From Rhizobium sp. CCGE531 (GTDB taxonomy: Bacteria; Pseudomonadota; Alphaproteobacteria; Rhizobiales; Rhizobiaceae): DNA of 64,000 bases. A program made the translations under genes and the position numbers. Shown piece after piece: positions 39,283 to 47,970 of this stretch (the stretch's first letter is position 1; the number at the start of each line of letters is the position of its first letter). The notes beneath the pieces were generated by a model. That model saw only the letters and a program-made list of their open reading frames with translations. It did not search any database and was not told the DNA's origin. Location of the stretch: NCBI RefSeq assembly GCF_003627795.1, contig NZ_CP032684.1, positions 535,001 through 599,000 of the forward strand, written 5' to 3'.

Positions 39283-39777
39283 ATGCTCGAATCCTATCTT
39301 ACTCTGAAAGCCGAATACGAAATCATCCCGATGGAGCTGAAGGATTGCGTCGAAGTGGCGCTGCTGCACGGCGAACGCTTCCCTCGTGTTTGGGACGAGA
39401 CCGAATTTCAGGATCTCCTCTCGCAGGAGACCACCTTCGGCTTCGTCGCCCGCCAGACCAACGCCATCCTCAAGAAGGCGCTTCCAGGATTCGTGCTGGC
39501 GCGGCATGTGGCAGGCGAGGGCGAAATCCTGACGATCGCCGTCAACGCCAAGCTCGGACGCTCCGGCCTCGGCTGGAGGCTGATGCAGGCCGCCCTCCGC
39601 GAAGCCCGCAGTCGCGGCGGCGAAGCCATGTTCCTGGAGGTTGATGGCGGCAATCAGCCGGCGCTCGGCCTCTACCGCAAGCTCGGTTTCGAGACGGTCG
39701 GCGAGCGCAAGGCCTATTATGTCAGCGACAACGGCACGAAATCGACGGCGCTTGTCATGCGCCGCGTTCTTCGCTAG
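39283..39777 (+). CDS. rimI: Ribosomal protein S18-alanine N-acetyltransferase-like GNAT protein
   Basis: The 164-residue protein has the GNAT acetyl-CoA loop NAKLGRSGLGWRLMQ and the C-terminal ALGLYRKLGFETVGERKAYY, typical of RimI. Coupling to tsaB supports the RimI name. The acetyl-CoA loop begins with GRSGLG rather than the common RxxGxG, a conservative change. The N-terminus is slightly longer than in E. coli RimI. Confidence 0.85.
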   Translation: MLESYLTLKAEYEIIPMELKDCVEVALLHGERFPRVWDETEFQDLLSQETTFGFVARQTNAILKKALPGFVLARHVAGEGEILTIAVNAKLGRSGLGWRLMQAALREARSRGGEAMFLEVDGGNQPALGLYRKLGFETVGERKAYYVSDNGTKSTALVMRRVLR

Positions 39778-39845
39778 AGCATTTTGCAGCCAGGTGGCAT
39801 CACTTGGCGTCGCATAAATGCGGCAAAACAAACGGATAGAGCGGC
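39777..39845. repeat. Mosaic palindromic repeat in the fur/mur leader
   Basis: It starts AGAGCATTTTGC right at the rimI stop, has an imperfect 8-bp hairpin GCCAGGTG/CACTTGGC, then GCGGCAAAAC and finally AGAGCG...GCGCTCT. The pattern of nested short palindromes resembles a widespread rhizobial intergenic repeat. It occupies about half of the 121-bp rimI-fur gap. Confidence 0.5.
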
Positions 39846-39898
39846 AATTCGGCGCTCTGATCCTTGTGACAGTCCAAATAGACCGAAGACAGCATTTG

Positions 39899-40327
39899 AT
39901 GGAAGACGCCGTAAAATCCCTGGAGGAGCTTTGCGCCGAGCGCGGCATGCGCATGACGGAGCAGCGCCGGATCATCGCGCGCATCATCGAGAATTCCGGC
40001 GATCACCCGGATGTCGAGGAGCTTTACCGCCGCTCGGTGCAGGTGGATGCGAAAATCTCGATCTCGACGGTCTATCGCACCGTCAAGCTGTTCGAGGACG
40101 CCGGCCTTCTTGCCCGCCACGATTTTCGCGATGGACGGTCCCGCTATGAGACCGTGCCGGAAGAGCATCATGATCACCTGATCGACCTGAAGAGCGGTGC
40201 CGTGATCGAATTCCACTCGCCGGAGATCGAGGCGCTGCAGGAGCGTATTGCCCGCGAACACGGCTTCAAACTCGTCGACCACCGGCTGGAGCTTTACGGC
40301 ATCCCGCTGAAGAAGGACGAAGGTTGA
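39899..40327 (+). CDS. fur: Fur family metalloregulator (rhizobial Fur/Mur)
   Basis: The 142-residue protein has the winged helix (RMTEQRRIIARIIENSGDHP, ISISTVYRTVKLFEDAGLL) and metal-site histidines in EEHHDHLIDLKSG and EFHSPEIEA. In rhizobia this orthologue generally acts as Mur, a manganese-responsive repressor of Mn2+ uptake genes, rather than a strict iron regulator. The structural Cys-x2-Cys zinc site of E. coli Fur is absent; the segment reads LIDLKSG and the protein contains only one cysteine. The ATG at 39899 gives the conserved MEDAVKSLEELCAERG start. Confidence 0.88.
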   Translation: MEDAVKSLEELCAERGMRMTEQRRIIARIIENSGDHPDVEELYRRSVQVDAKISISTVYRTVKLFEDAGLLARHDFRDGRSRYETVPEEHHDHLIDLKSGAVIEFHSPEIEALQERIAREHGFKLVDHRLELYGIPLKKDEG

Positions 40328-40360
40328 CGTGAAGGCTTTCATGCAGGAGCGAATGATTTG

Positions 40361-41155
40361 ATGACCTGGCTGCGCATCGGCTGTGCCGCCCTGGTCATTG
40401 GCGTCGTCAGCGCCGTGATGCTGCCGCTGCAGATCCTCTGCCTGCGCTTCGACTGGAAGCTCAGGCGATATCTGCCGCGCTACTGGCATCGCATCGTCTG
40501 CTATTGGCTTGGCGTGCGCATCCATGTGGTCGGCAGGATGGAGACGAGCCGGCCGTTGATGCTGGCCTCCAACCATTCGTCCTGGCTCGATATCCTCGTC
40601 CTGTCGGCCGTGGCCGACGTCTCCTTCATCGCCAAGTCGGAAGTGCGGGATTGGCCGATTTTCGGCCTGTTCGCGCAGTGGCAGAAGAGCGTGTTCGTCG
40701 AGCGCGAGCAGAAGCGCAAGACCGGCGAACAGGTCAACGAGATCGCCGACCGCATGGCCGATGGCGAAATCATGGTGCTGTTTCCGGAGGGAACCACCTC
40801 CGACGGCAATCGGCTGCTCGAGGTCAAGTCTTCGCTGTTCGGCGCAGCCGCCGCGGCGCTGCCGAAGGCGCCCGGTGCCGTCGTGCATGTCCAGCCCGTT
40901 GCGGTCGCCTATACCCGCGTCCATGGCACGGCAATGGGCCGCTACTATCGCCCCCTGACGGCATGGCCCGGCGATATCGAGCTCGTGCCGCACCTGAAGG
41001 GCATCGCCCAGTGCGGCGCGATTGATGTCGACGTCTGCTTCGGTGAGGCGGTCGATTATCGCGCCGGCACCAACCGCAAGGAAGTCAGCGCCATCATTGC
41101 GCGGCGTATCCGAACCATGCTCGCCAGCCGCCTTCTGGGGCGCGAGATCGCCTGA
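40361..41155 (+). CDS. olsA: Lyso-ornithine lipid O-acyltransferase (PlsC family)
   Basis: OlsA acylates lyso-ornithine lipid in the second step of ornithine lipid synthesis. The 264-residue protein has an N-terminal membrane helix, catalytic H72-x4-D77 in SNHSSWLDIL, and the substrate-binding FPEGTTSDGNR (E143). The family alone cannot separate OlsA from phosphatidic acid-forming PlsC; the location between fur and miaB, as recalled for Sinorhizobium olsA, and the olsB gene at 22.9 kb favour OlsA. AGGAGCGA precedes the ATG. Confidence 0.82.
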   Translation: MTWLRIGCAALVIGVVSAVMLPLQILCLRFDWKLRRYLPRYWHRIVCYWLGVRIHVVGRMETSRPLMLASNHSSWLDILVLSAVADVSFIAKSEVRDWPIFGLFAQWQKSVFVEREQKRKTGEQVNEIADRMADGEIMVLFPEGTTSDGNRLLEVKSSLFGAAAAALPKAPGAVVHVQPVAVAYTRVHGTAMGRYYRPLTAWPGDIELVPHLKGIAQCGAIDVDVCFGEAVDYRAGTNRKEVSAIIARRIRTMLASRLLGREIA

Positions 41156-41215
41156 TTTCCAGGTGGTTCCAACTTTTCCGTTTTCTCCGAAAGCAAAAGC
41201 CACTACATAGCGGCC

Positions 41216-42628
41216 ATGACCAAGGACAGCCTAACTCTCGACGCCCCGGTGGCCGATGCCTCGCAGCTCGGCCCCCGCGACGGCTCCAACAGCCGCAAGG
41301 TCTTCATCAAGACCTACGGCTGTCAGATGAACGTCTACGACTCGACGCGGATGAGCGATGCGCTTTCCCGTGACGGCTATGAGCCGACCGAGGACATGGA
41401 AGAGGCCGATCTCGTCCTGCTGAACACCTGTCATATCCGAGAAAAAGCGGCCGAAAAGGTCTATTCCGCGCTCGGCCGCCTGCGTGACATGAAGAAGCGC
41501 AAGGCTGCCGACGGCCGCGAGATGATGATTGGGGTTACCGGCTGCGTCGCACAGGCGGAGGGCGAGGAAATCCTGCGCCGCGCGCCTGCCGTCGACGTGG
41601 TCATCGGCCCGCAGACCTATCATCGCCTGCCGGACGCGCTTCGCCGCGCCAAGGAAGGCCAGCGCGTCGTCGACACCGAATATGCGATCGAAGACAAGTT
41701 CGAGCATCTGCCGATACCTGAGAAGACGAAGATTCGCGCGCGCGGCGTCACGGCCTTTCTGACAGTGCAGGAAGGATGCGACAAGTTCTGCACTTTCTGT
41801 GTCGTACCCTATACGCGCGGCTCCGAAGTTTCCCGCCCGGTCTCGCAGATCGTCGAAGAGGCCGAGAAACTTGTGGATGGCGGCGTGCGCGAAATCACCC
41901 TGCTCGGCCAGAACGTCAATGCCTGGCATGGCATCGGCGCCAGCGGCGAAACCTGGAGCCTCGGCGATCTCCTTTATCGCCTGGCCGAGATCCCTGGTCT
42001 TGCGCGCCTGCGTTACACGACCAGCCACCCGCGCGACATGGACGACCGGCTGATCGGCGCGCATCGTGACCTGCGCACGCTGATGCCCTACCTGCATCTG
42101 CCCGTCCAGGCCGGCTCGGACCGCATCCTGAAGGCGATGAACCGGCGGCATACCGCCGTGGAATACCTCGCGCTCATCGAGAAGATCCGCGCCGTACGCC
42201 CTGATATCGCGCTATCAGGCGATTTCATCGTTGGCTTCCCGGGGGAGACAGACCAGGATTTTGAGGATACATTGAGACTGATCGAGGAGGTGAATTATGC
42301 ACAGGCCTTCTCGTTCAAATATTCCACGCGGCCGGGCACGCCCGGCGCGGAATTGAAGGATCAGGTGCCCGAAGAGGTCAAGACGGAGCGGCTGGAGCGT
42401 TTGCAGGCATTGTTGCTGAAGCAGCAGCATGCTTTTGCTGAGGCTTGCGTGGGCAAGGTTGTGGATATCCTTCTGGAAAAGCCGGGCCGGATGCCGGGAC
42501 AGTTGATTGGACGCTCTCCCTGGCTGCAATCTGTGAATGTTGATGCAAAAGCATCGCAAATCGGTGACATTATTAACGTACGAATCACCGGAACCAGCAC
42601 CAACAGCCTTTTTGCTGATTTGCTCTAG
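41216..42628 (+). CDS. miaB: tRNA-2-methylthio-N6-dimethylallyladenosine synthase MiaB
   Basis: MiaB adds the 2-methylthio group to i6A37 in tRNA using two iron-sulfur clusters. The 470-residue protein has the UPF0004 domain with three cluster cysteines ([27 protein letters not shown]), the radical-SAM motif C188-x3-C192-x2-C195 in [10 protein letters not shown], and a C-terminal TRAM domain. It sits upstream of phoH-ybeY-corC-lnt in the standard proteobacterial order. Confidence 0.97.
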   Translation: MTKDSLTLDAPVADASQLGPRDGSNSRKVFIKTYGCQMNVYDSTRMSDALSRDGYEPTEDMEEADLVLLNTCHIREKAAEKVYSALGRLRDMKKRKAADGREMMIGVTGCVAQAEGEEILRRAPAVDVVIGPQTYHRLPDALRRAKEGQRVVDTEYAIEDKFEHLPIPEKTKIRARGVTAFLTVQEGCDKFCTFCVVPYTRGSEVSRPVSQIVEEAEKLVDGGVREITLLGQNVNAWHGIGASGETWSLGDLLYRLAEIPGLARLRYTTSHPRDMDDRLIGAHRDLRTLMPYLHLPVQAGSDRILKAMNRRHTAVEYLALIEKIRAVRPDIALSGDFIVGFPGETDQDFEDTLRLIEEVNYAQAFSFKYSTRPGTPGAELKDQVPEEVKTERLERLQALLLKQQHAFAEACVGKVVDILLEKPGRMPGQLIGRSPWLQSVNVDAKASQIGDIINVRITGTSTNSLFADLL

Positions 42629-42658
42629 GTTCCGGACGGGCACAAGGAGCCGCACCGC

Positions 42659-43711
42659 TTGAACGGACAGGAATTGGTTTCTTCTTCATCGCGCCAGCCC
42701 CGCACCGCGAGCGACGCCAATCACTTCACCCTGACGTTCGAGAATAATCGGTTCGCCAGCGAACTTTTCGGGCAGTTCGACCAGAATTTGAAGCTGCTCG
42801 AGGAGCGGCTTGGCATCGATGCCCGCGCCCGCGGCAATTCCGTCGTCATAACAGGCGATGTGCTGGCCACCAATCAGGCACGACGGACGCTCGATTACCT
42901 CTATGACAAGCTGCAAAAAGGCGGCAATGTGGAGCGTTCCGACGTGGAAGGGGCAATCCGCATGGCGGTTGCCGCCGACGATCAATTGACGCTGCCGACC
43001 ATGGAGAGAAAAGCCAAGTTGACGATGGCGCAGATTTCGACGCGCAAGAAGACGATCATCGCCCGCACGCCGACCCAGGATGCCTATATGCGGGCGCTGG
43101 AGCGCTCCGAGCTCGTCCTCGGCGTCGGCCCCGCCGGTACAGGCAAGACCTACCTCGCGGTTGCCCATGCCGCCCAGCTTCTGGAGCGCGGCGCGGTGGA
43201 AAAGATCATCCTGTCGCGACCGGCCGTCGAGGCCGGCGAGCGTCTCGGCTTCCTGCCCGGCGACATGAAGGAAAAGGTCGATCCCTATCTGCGTCCGCTC
43301 TATGACGCGCTCTACGATATGATGCCGGGCGACAAGGTCGAGCGCGCCATCACCGCAGGCGTCATCGAAATCGCGCCGCTCGCCTTCATGCGCGGCCGCA
43401 CGCTCGCCAATGCCGCCGTCATCCTCGACGAGGCGCAGAACACGACATCAATGCAGATGAAAATGTTCCTGACCCGCCTCGGCGAGAACTCGCGGATGAT
43501 CGTCACAGGCGATCCGAGCCAGATCGACCTGCCGCGCGGCGTCAAGTCCGGCCTGGTGGAAGCGCTGCAGCTGCTGGACAGCGTCGAGGGCATCACCATC
43601 GTTCGCTTCAAGGATACGGACGTTGTCCGCCATCCGCTGGTGGCGCGCATCGTCCGGGCCTATGATTCCACCTATGCCGTCAAGGCAGAGGAAAGCGATC
43701 CGCAGATCTGA
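42659..43711 (+). CDS. PhoH family ATPase (PhoH-like/YbeZ)
   Basis: The 350-residue protein has a KH-like N-terminal part and a PhoH ATPase with Walker [14 protein letters not shown] near 157 and Walker [11 protein letters not shown]. YbeZ works with YbeY in ribosome and RNA quality control. The apparent start is TTG (TTG AAC GGA CAG) with AAGGAG about 12 bases upstream. ybeY follows after only a few bases, so they are coupled. Confidence 0.93.
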   Translation: MNGQELVSSSSRQPRTASDANHFTLTFENNRFASELFGQFDQNLKLLEERLGIDARARGNSVVITGDVLATNQARRTLDYLYDKLQKGGNVERSDVEGAIRMAVAADDQLTLPTMERKAKLTMAQISTRKKTIIARTPTQDAYMRALERSELVLGVGPAGTGKTYLAVAHAAQLLERGAVEKIILSRPAVEAGERLGFLPGDMKEKVDPYLRPLYDALYDMMPGDKVERAITAGVIEIAPLAFMRGRTLANAAVILDEAQNTTSMQMKMFLTRLGENSRMIVTGDPSQIDLPRGVKSGLVEALQLLDSVEGITIVRFKDTDVVRHPLVARIVRAYDSTYAVKAEESDPQI

Positions 43712-43729
43712 TCTGCGGTGCGGAAACCG

Positions 43730-44236
43730 ATGGCCGAACTCGATATACAGATCAGCGTGGAGGAGGGCGACTGGCCCTCCGAAGAGCAGTTGCAAGTCCT
43801 GGCCGAGCGGGTGTTGGGAGCTGCGGCCGCCTATTTGAAGACGCATGAAAAGCAACCTTTTCCGAAGACGGCGCCTGAATTGTCGCTTGTGTTCACCGAC
43901 GACGCCTCCATCCGCGAAATCAATGCGGAATGGCGCTCGCAGGACAAGGCGACGAATGTCCTTTCCTTCCCGGCCTTCCCGCTGCAGCCCGGCGGCAAGC
44001 CCGGCCCGATGCTTGGCGACATCATCATCGCCAGGGAGACGGTGGAGCGCGAGGCGATCGATCTCGAAAAGAGTTTTGACGACCATCTGACGCATTTGAT
44101 GGTGCATGGTTTCTTGCATCTCTTCGGCTACGACCATATGAATAATAGCGAAGCCGAAAGAATGGAGGGGCTGGAGACTCGCATTTTGGCGAAGCTTGGC
44201 CTATTTGATCCCTATGCGGGACAAGACCCCATTTGA
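43730..44236 (+). CDS. ybeY: Endoribonuclease YbeY
   Basis: YbeY is a zinc-dependent RNase needed for 16S rRNA 3' maturation and 70S quality control. It has been studied in Sinorhizobium as SMc01113. The 168-residue protein has the metal motif H126-x3-H130-x5-H136 in [11 protein letters not shown] and the conserved [22 protein letters not shown] at 43718 is an alternative start, adding MRKP. corC starts 25 bases after the stop. Confidence 0.95.
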   Translation: MAELDIQISVEEGDWPSEEQLQVLAERVLGAAAAYLKTHEKQPFPKTAPELSLVFTDDASIREINAEWRSQDKATNVLSFPAFPLQPGGKPGPMLGDIIIARETVEREAIDLEKSFDDHLTHLMVHGFLHLFGYDHMNNSEAERMEGLETRILAKLGLFDPYAGQDPI

Positions 44237-44261
44237 TTTGAACCCTGCCTGACCAGGAACA

Positions 44262-45434
44262 ATGAGCGACTTTACGACAAGATCGGCCCCCGAGGCCAAA
44301 GATGGAGCCGATGCAGCCTCCTCCGACGAGGTAGGCAGTAGTAGCAACGGCAAGCGATCACATTCTTCCTTCTGGGCGCGCGCTGCGCGTATCCTGCGAC
44401 CGGCACAGGACTCTGCCCGGCTGCGCGAGGATCTCGCCGACGCGTTGATGACCAACGTCGCCGGTGACGATACCTTTTCCCCGGATGAGCGAGCGATGTT
44501 GCACAACATCCTGCGTTTCCGCGAGGTACGCGTCGAGGATGTCATGGTGCCGCGCGCCGATATCGAGGCGGTAGACCAGAATATCACCATCGGCGAACTG
44601 ATGATCCTGTTCGAGGAAAGCGGCCGCTCACGCATGCCCGTCTACGCCGACACGCTGGATGATCCGCGGGGTATGGTGCATATCCGCGACCTGTTGTCCT
44701 ATGTCGCCAAGCAGGCTCGAAACAAGCGCCGCGGGGGCAGCGCCAAGACGGCAGCCACTGCTGCGCCCGCGCCCGCGACTGAGAAGCCGGCGCGCTCGGC
44801 CAAGCCGAATTTTGACCTTTCGCGCGTCGATCTTCAGAAGACGCTGGCCGAGGCCGGCATCATCCGCAAAATCCTGTTCGTGCCGCCCTCGATGCTGGCT
44901 TCCGATCTCCTGCGTCGCATGCAGGTCAACCGCACGCAGATGGCGCTTGTCATCGACGAGTATGGCGGTACTGACGGTCTTGCTTCGCATGAGGACATCG
45001 TCGAAATGGTCGTCGGCGATATCGACGACGAGCACGATGACGATGAAGTCATGTTCAAGCGCGTCTCCGAAGACGTCTTCGTTGCCGATGCCCGCGTCGA
45101 ACTCGAAGAGATCGCCGCCGCGATCGGCTCGGATTTCGATATCGCCGAGCAGGTGGACGAGGTCGACACGCTCGGCGGCCTGATCTTCTCCGCACTTGGC
45201 CGCATTCCGGTGCGCGGCGAGGTCGTGCAGGCGCTTCCGGGCTTTGAATTCCACATTCTCGATGCCGATCCGCGGCGCATCAAGCGGGTTCGCATCACGC
45301 GCAAGCGCCATCCCGCCCGCCGTCGGCCGACCGTCAAGCTGGAAGGTGAGGCAGGTGCGCCCGAACGCGATTTGCCGGCGCCGGAAACAATTGTTGAGGA
45401 AACCTCGACCGGGTCCAACACCGCCAGCCATTAG
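44262..45434 (+). CDS. corC: Hemolysin-family CBS-domain protein (CorC/TlyC)
   Basis: The 390-residue soluble protein has two CBS domains (about 90-240; VMVPRADIEAVDQNITIGEL, MALVIDEYGGTDGLASHED) and a C-terminal CorC_HlyC domain (RVELEEIAAAIGSDFD, DTLGGLIFSALGRIP). CorC-type proteins are linked to Mg2+/Co2+ efflux; ybeY-corC-lnt is the standard gene order. It has long Ala/Pro/Ser-rich termini and an inserted Ala/Lys/Pro-rich linker between the CBS motifs. Its stop codon lies inside a RIME-like repeat. Confidence 0.9.
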   Translation: MSDFTTRSAPEAKDGADAASSDEVGSSSNGKRSHSSFWARAARILRPAQDSARLREDLADALMTNVAGDDTFSPDERAMLHNILRFREVRVEDVMVPRADIEAVDQNITIGELMILFEESGRSRMPVYADTLDDPRGMVHIRDLLSYVAKQARNKRRGGSAKTAATAAPAPATEKPARSAKPNFDLSRVDLQKTLAEAGIIRKILFVPPSMLASDLLRRMQVNRTQMALVIDEYGGTDGLASHEDIVEMVVGDIDDEHDDDEVMFKRVSEDVFVADARVELEEIAAAIGSDFDIAEQVDEVDTLGGLIFSALGRIPVRGEVVQALPGFEFHILDADPRRIKRVRITRKRHPARRRPTVKLEGEAGAPERDLPAPETIVEETSTGSNTASH

Positions 45435-45533
45435 AGCAATTTCAGAAAAAGTGCGTAGCGATTTTCCATCCGGAATTGCTAGGAAACAAAGAGATAGAGC
45501 GGTTCAGAGTTCCGTGAAACGCTGAACCGCTCT
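45433..45533 (-). repeat. RIME-like palindromic repeat, copy C
   Basis: An intact 101-bp copy in the orientation opposite to copies A and B. It has AGAGCAATTTC...GGAATTGC, then AGAGATAGAGCGGTTCAG, a short loop, and CTGAACCGCTCT. It overlaps the last two bases of the corC stop codon and lies between corC and lnt. This copy contains TGAAACGC, a string also present in the IS110 bridge RNA target guide. Confidence 0.82.
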
Positions 45534-45613
45534 AATCGGCACTTCAGCGGGACAAATCGCTCCATTTTTGAAAGACTGCGGCCAGTTGATTCGCAGTTGA
45601 ACGGAGCTGGCGC

Positions 45614-47215
45614 ATGGAATGGCTTTCGGGCCGGGTGATCCTCGTCTGGGGTTTCAAACGTGCGTTGCTTGTGATTTTTGCCGGTGCCATCGGCGTTCTG
45701 GCGCTGCCGCCTTTCGGCTTTTTCGCCGCGATGTTCGTCTCCTTCACGCTGCTGGTCTGGCTGCTGGACGGGGTTGCCGCGGGCCCGGACAGTGGCCTGC
45801 TCGGACGGCTGTGGCCGGCCTTCTTCACCGGCTGGCTGTTCGGCTTCGGTTACTTCGTCGCGGGTCTCTGGTGGCTCGGCCATGCGCTGCTGATCGATGC
45901 CGACGAGTTCGCCTGGGCCCTGCCGCTGGCGATCCTCGGTCTTCCTGCCTTTCTCGCGGTTTTCTACGGCGTGGCGACCATGCTTGCCCGTATCCTGTGG
46001 TCCGATGGCATGGGGCGCATCGCCGCACTCGCATTCAGCTTCGGCATCCTGGAATGGCTGCGCAGCTTTCTCTTCACCGGCTTTCCCTGGAACGCCATCG
46101 GCTATGGCGCCATGCCCATTCCGTTGATGATGCAGTCGGCGCATCCAATCGGCGTGCTGGGTGTCACGGTGCTTGCCGTTTTCGTCTTCGCGGCACCGGC
46201 ATTGCTCGGCACGCGTCAAGGGCGGCTGCCGGGGATCGGCCTTGCCGTCCTCATCGTTACAGCGCATTTCGGCTACGGCTATTATGCGCTTAGCCAGCCG
46301 GAAGCTCCGCTCACCGATGCCAAGACGGCGCCGGTCGTGCGCATCGTTCAGCCTTCCATCGACCAGGAAACCAAGATGGACACGGCTGCCGATCGCGCCG
46401 CCATCTTCGACAAGCACCTGGCGCTTTCGGTTCAGCCGCCGGCAAACGGTGGCAAGCGGCCTGACATCATCGTCTGGCCCGAGACTGCGGTGCCCTTCAT
46501 CCTGACCGACAACCGGGATGCCCTTGCCCGCATTGCGGATCAGCTCGAGGACGATCAGATCCTGATCACCGGTGCCGTCCGCGTCGAAGACATGGGACCG
46601 GGCGTCGAGCCTCGCTACTACAATTCGATCTACGTCATCGACGGGCGCGGCCAGATCATCGGCGCGTCCGACAAGACCCATCTCGTGCCCTTCGGCGAAT
46701 ATGTGCCCTTCGAACACATCCTCAGCTATCTCGGCATCGAGAATGTGGTGGAATTGCCGGGAGGATTTTCCGCGGCGGCCAAGCGGCAGCTGCTGACCTT
46801 GCCCGATGGCCTCAAATTCTATCCGCTGATCTGCTACGAGATCATCTTTCCGAATGAGATGACGCCGGAGATCCGGCAGGCCGATGCCATCCTCAACGTC
46901 ACGAATGATGGCTGGTTCGGCGACACGCCCGGTCCATACCAGCATTTCCTGCAGGCAAGGGTGAGGGCGGTGGAGCAGGGGCTGCCGCTGATTCGAAGCG
47001 CCAATACCGGCATTTCAGCTTTTGTTGATCCGCATGGGCGCGTGCTTTCTGGTGTCGATTATAATCAACAAGGCTTCATTGATACCACTTTAGGTGGCGC
47101 AACCCTATCGCGCATCGACGACAAGGCCAGGAAAATATACTTTTGGTTGATTATCGGGGTAGCCGGCATAATCGCCTTGATTTCACGCATGGGTTTTATT
47201 TCCAGGGTGAATTGA
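45614..47215 (+). CDS. lnt: Apolipoprotein N-acyltransferase
   Basis: Lnt adds the third acyl chain to the N-terminal cysteine of lipoproteins in the inner membrane. The 533-residue protein has several N-terminal membrane helices, a periplasmic nitrilase domain with the Glu-Lys-Cys triad in VWPETAVPF, GASDKTHLVPFGEYVPF and YPLICYEIIFP, and a C-terminal helix. It pairs functionally with lspA at 18.6 kb. Confidence 0.96.
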   Translation: MEWLSGRVILVWGFKRALLVIFAGAIGVLALPPFGFFAAMFVSFTLLVWLLDGVAAGPDSGLLGRLWPAFFTGWLFGFGYFVAGLWWLGHALLIDADEFAWALPLAILGLPAFLAVFYGVATMLARILWSDGMGRIAALAFSFGILEWLRSFLFTGFPWNAIGYGAMPIPLMMQSAHPIGVLGVTVLAVFVFAAPALLGTRQGRLPGIGLAVLIVTAHFGYGYYALSQPEAPLTDAKTAPVVRIVQPSIDQETKMDTAADRAAIFDKHLALSVQPPANGGKRPDIIVWPETAVPFILTDNRDALARIADQLEDDQILITGAVRVEDMGPGVEPRYYNSIYVIDGRGQIIGASDKTHLVPFGEYVPFEHILSYLGIENVVELPGGFSAAAKRQLLTLPDGLKFYPLICYEIIFPNEMTPEIRQADAILNVTNDGWFGDTPGPYQHFLQARVRAVEQGLPLIRSANTGISAFVDPHGRVLSGVDYNQQGFIDTTLGGATLSRIDDKARKIYFWLIIGVAGIIALISRMGFISRVN

Positions 47216-47363
47216 CCAAAAAACCCTAAAATTGCATAGTGCTTAGTGTCCGCCTTTCGAACGTAAACTGGAGGCCTTGGGGGCGTCGGCTGCAACGTGG
47301 CGTTATAGGGGTGGTGAAGGGTACCGGGTGGCAGGTCCTGAATTCAACCTATGTTAGGGTATT

Positions 47364-47783
47364 ATGATGATTGAAAACAAAAAGAAGCCGAACCCCATCG
47401 ACATTCATGTCGGTAGCCGCATACGCCTCCGCCGCACGATGCTTGGCATGAGCCAGGAGAAGCTCGGCGAAAGCCTGGGAATTACCTTTCAACAGATTCA
47501 GAAATACGAAAAAGGCACCAACCGCGTTGGCGCCAGCCGCCTGCAGAATATCTCCAGCATCCTCAATGTCCCGGTTTCCTTCTTCTTCGAAGATGCGCCA
47601 GGCGATCACTCGGCCGCCGGCGGCATGGCCGAGGCGTCCAGCTCCAACTACGTCGTCGACTTTCTGTCCTCTTCCGAAGGATTGCAGCTCAATCGCGCCT
47701 TCGTGAAAATTTCCGATGGCAAGGTCCGGCGCAAGGTCGTCGAGCTGGTCAAGGCGCTGGCCGCCGAGGCGGATGCCGAGTAG
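47364..47783 (+). CDS. XRE family transcriptional regulator
   Basis: The 139-residue protein has a Cro/CI helix-turn-helix (IRLRRTMLGMSQEKLGESLGITFQQIQKYEKG) in its first 80 residues and a C-terminal acidic region ending in EADAE. This family occurs next to metK across rhizobia; a related Sinorhizobium gene was described as phrR-like. Two tandem ATGs (47364, 47367) are both usable. A short imperfect repeat AACCTA-TGT-TAGGGT overlaps its ribosome-binding site. A rho-independent terminator follows. Confidence 0.88.
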   Translation: MMIENKKKPNPIDIHVGSRIRLRRTMLGMSQEKLGESLGITFQQIQKYEKGTNRVGASRLQNISSILNVPVSFFFEDAPGDHSAAGGMAEASSSNYVVDFLSSSEGLQLNRAFVKISDGKVRRKVVELVKALAAEADAE

Positions 47784-47816
47784 CCCTCGAAGCAAGGTCG
47801 AACCGATAAAGTCGAG

Positions 47817-47844
47817 AGGCGGTCATTTTTGGCCGCCTTTTCTG
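47817..47844 (+). terminator. Rho-independent terminator after the XRE gene
   Basis: A 9-bp stem (AGGCGGTCA with TGGCCGCCT, one G-U pair) is followed by TTTTC. It separates the regulator gene from metK, so metK must have its own promoter downstream. Confidence 0.8.
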
Positions 47845-47876
47845 CATTTACGGCAAAATTTTATCACTCTGGCTGG

Positions 47877-47898
47877 GATATAAAGATATATTTATGTC
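47877..47898 (+). promoter_or_regulatory. Palindromic operator candidate upstream of metK
   Basis: GATATAAAGATATATTTATG forms the core of a 22-bp palindrome with two mismatched pairs, about 73 bases before the metK ATG. Its AT-rich symmetric shape fits a dimeric repressor. ArsR-type SahR regulators are known to control S-adenosylmethionine-cycle genes in proteobacteria, and this could be such a site, but the regulator is not identified here. Confidence 0.45.
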
Positions 47899-47970
47899 CT
47901 TGTGCGGCTTGTTTTTCGAGCTGGAGGCGAATATCAAAAGCGGAGATTTGTTCTTTGAGGGGAATCCCGC

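Noticed and set aside
47346..47360. XRE autoregulatory operator AACCTA-TGT-TAGGGT
   Set aside because: Only five of six positions match per arm and it overlaps the ribosome-binding site, so it may be chance.
47845..47970. SAM riboswitch upstream of metK
   Set aside because: I could not fold a known SAM-I, SAM-II or SAM/SAH core; the visible feature is a DNA-type palindrome.
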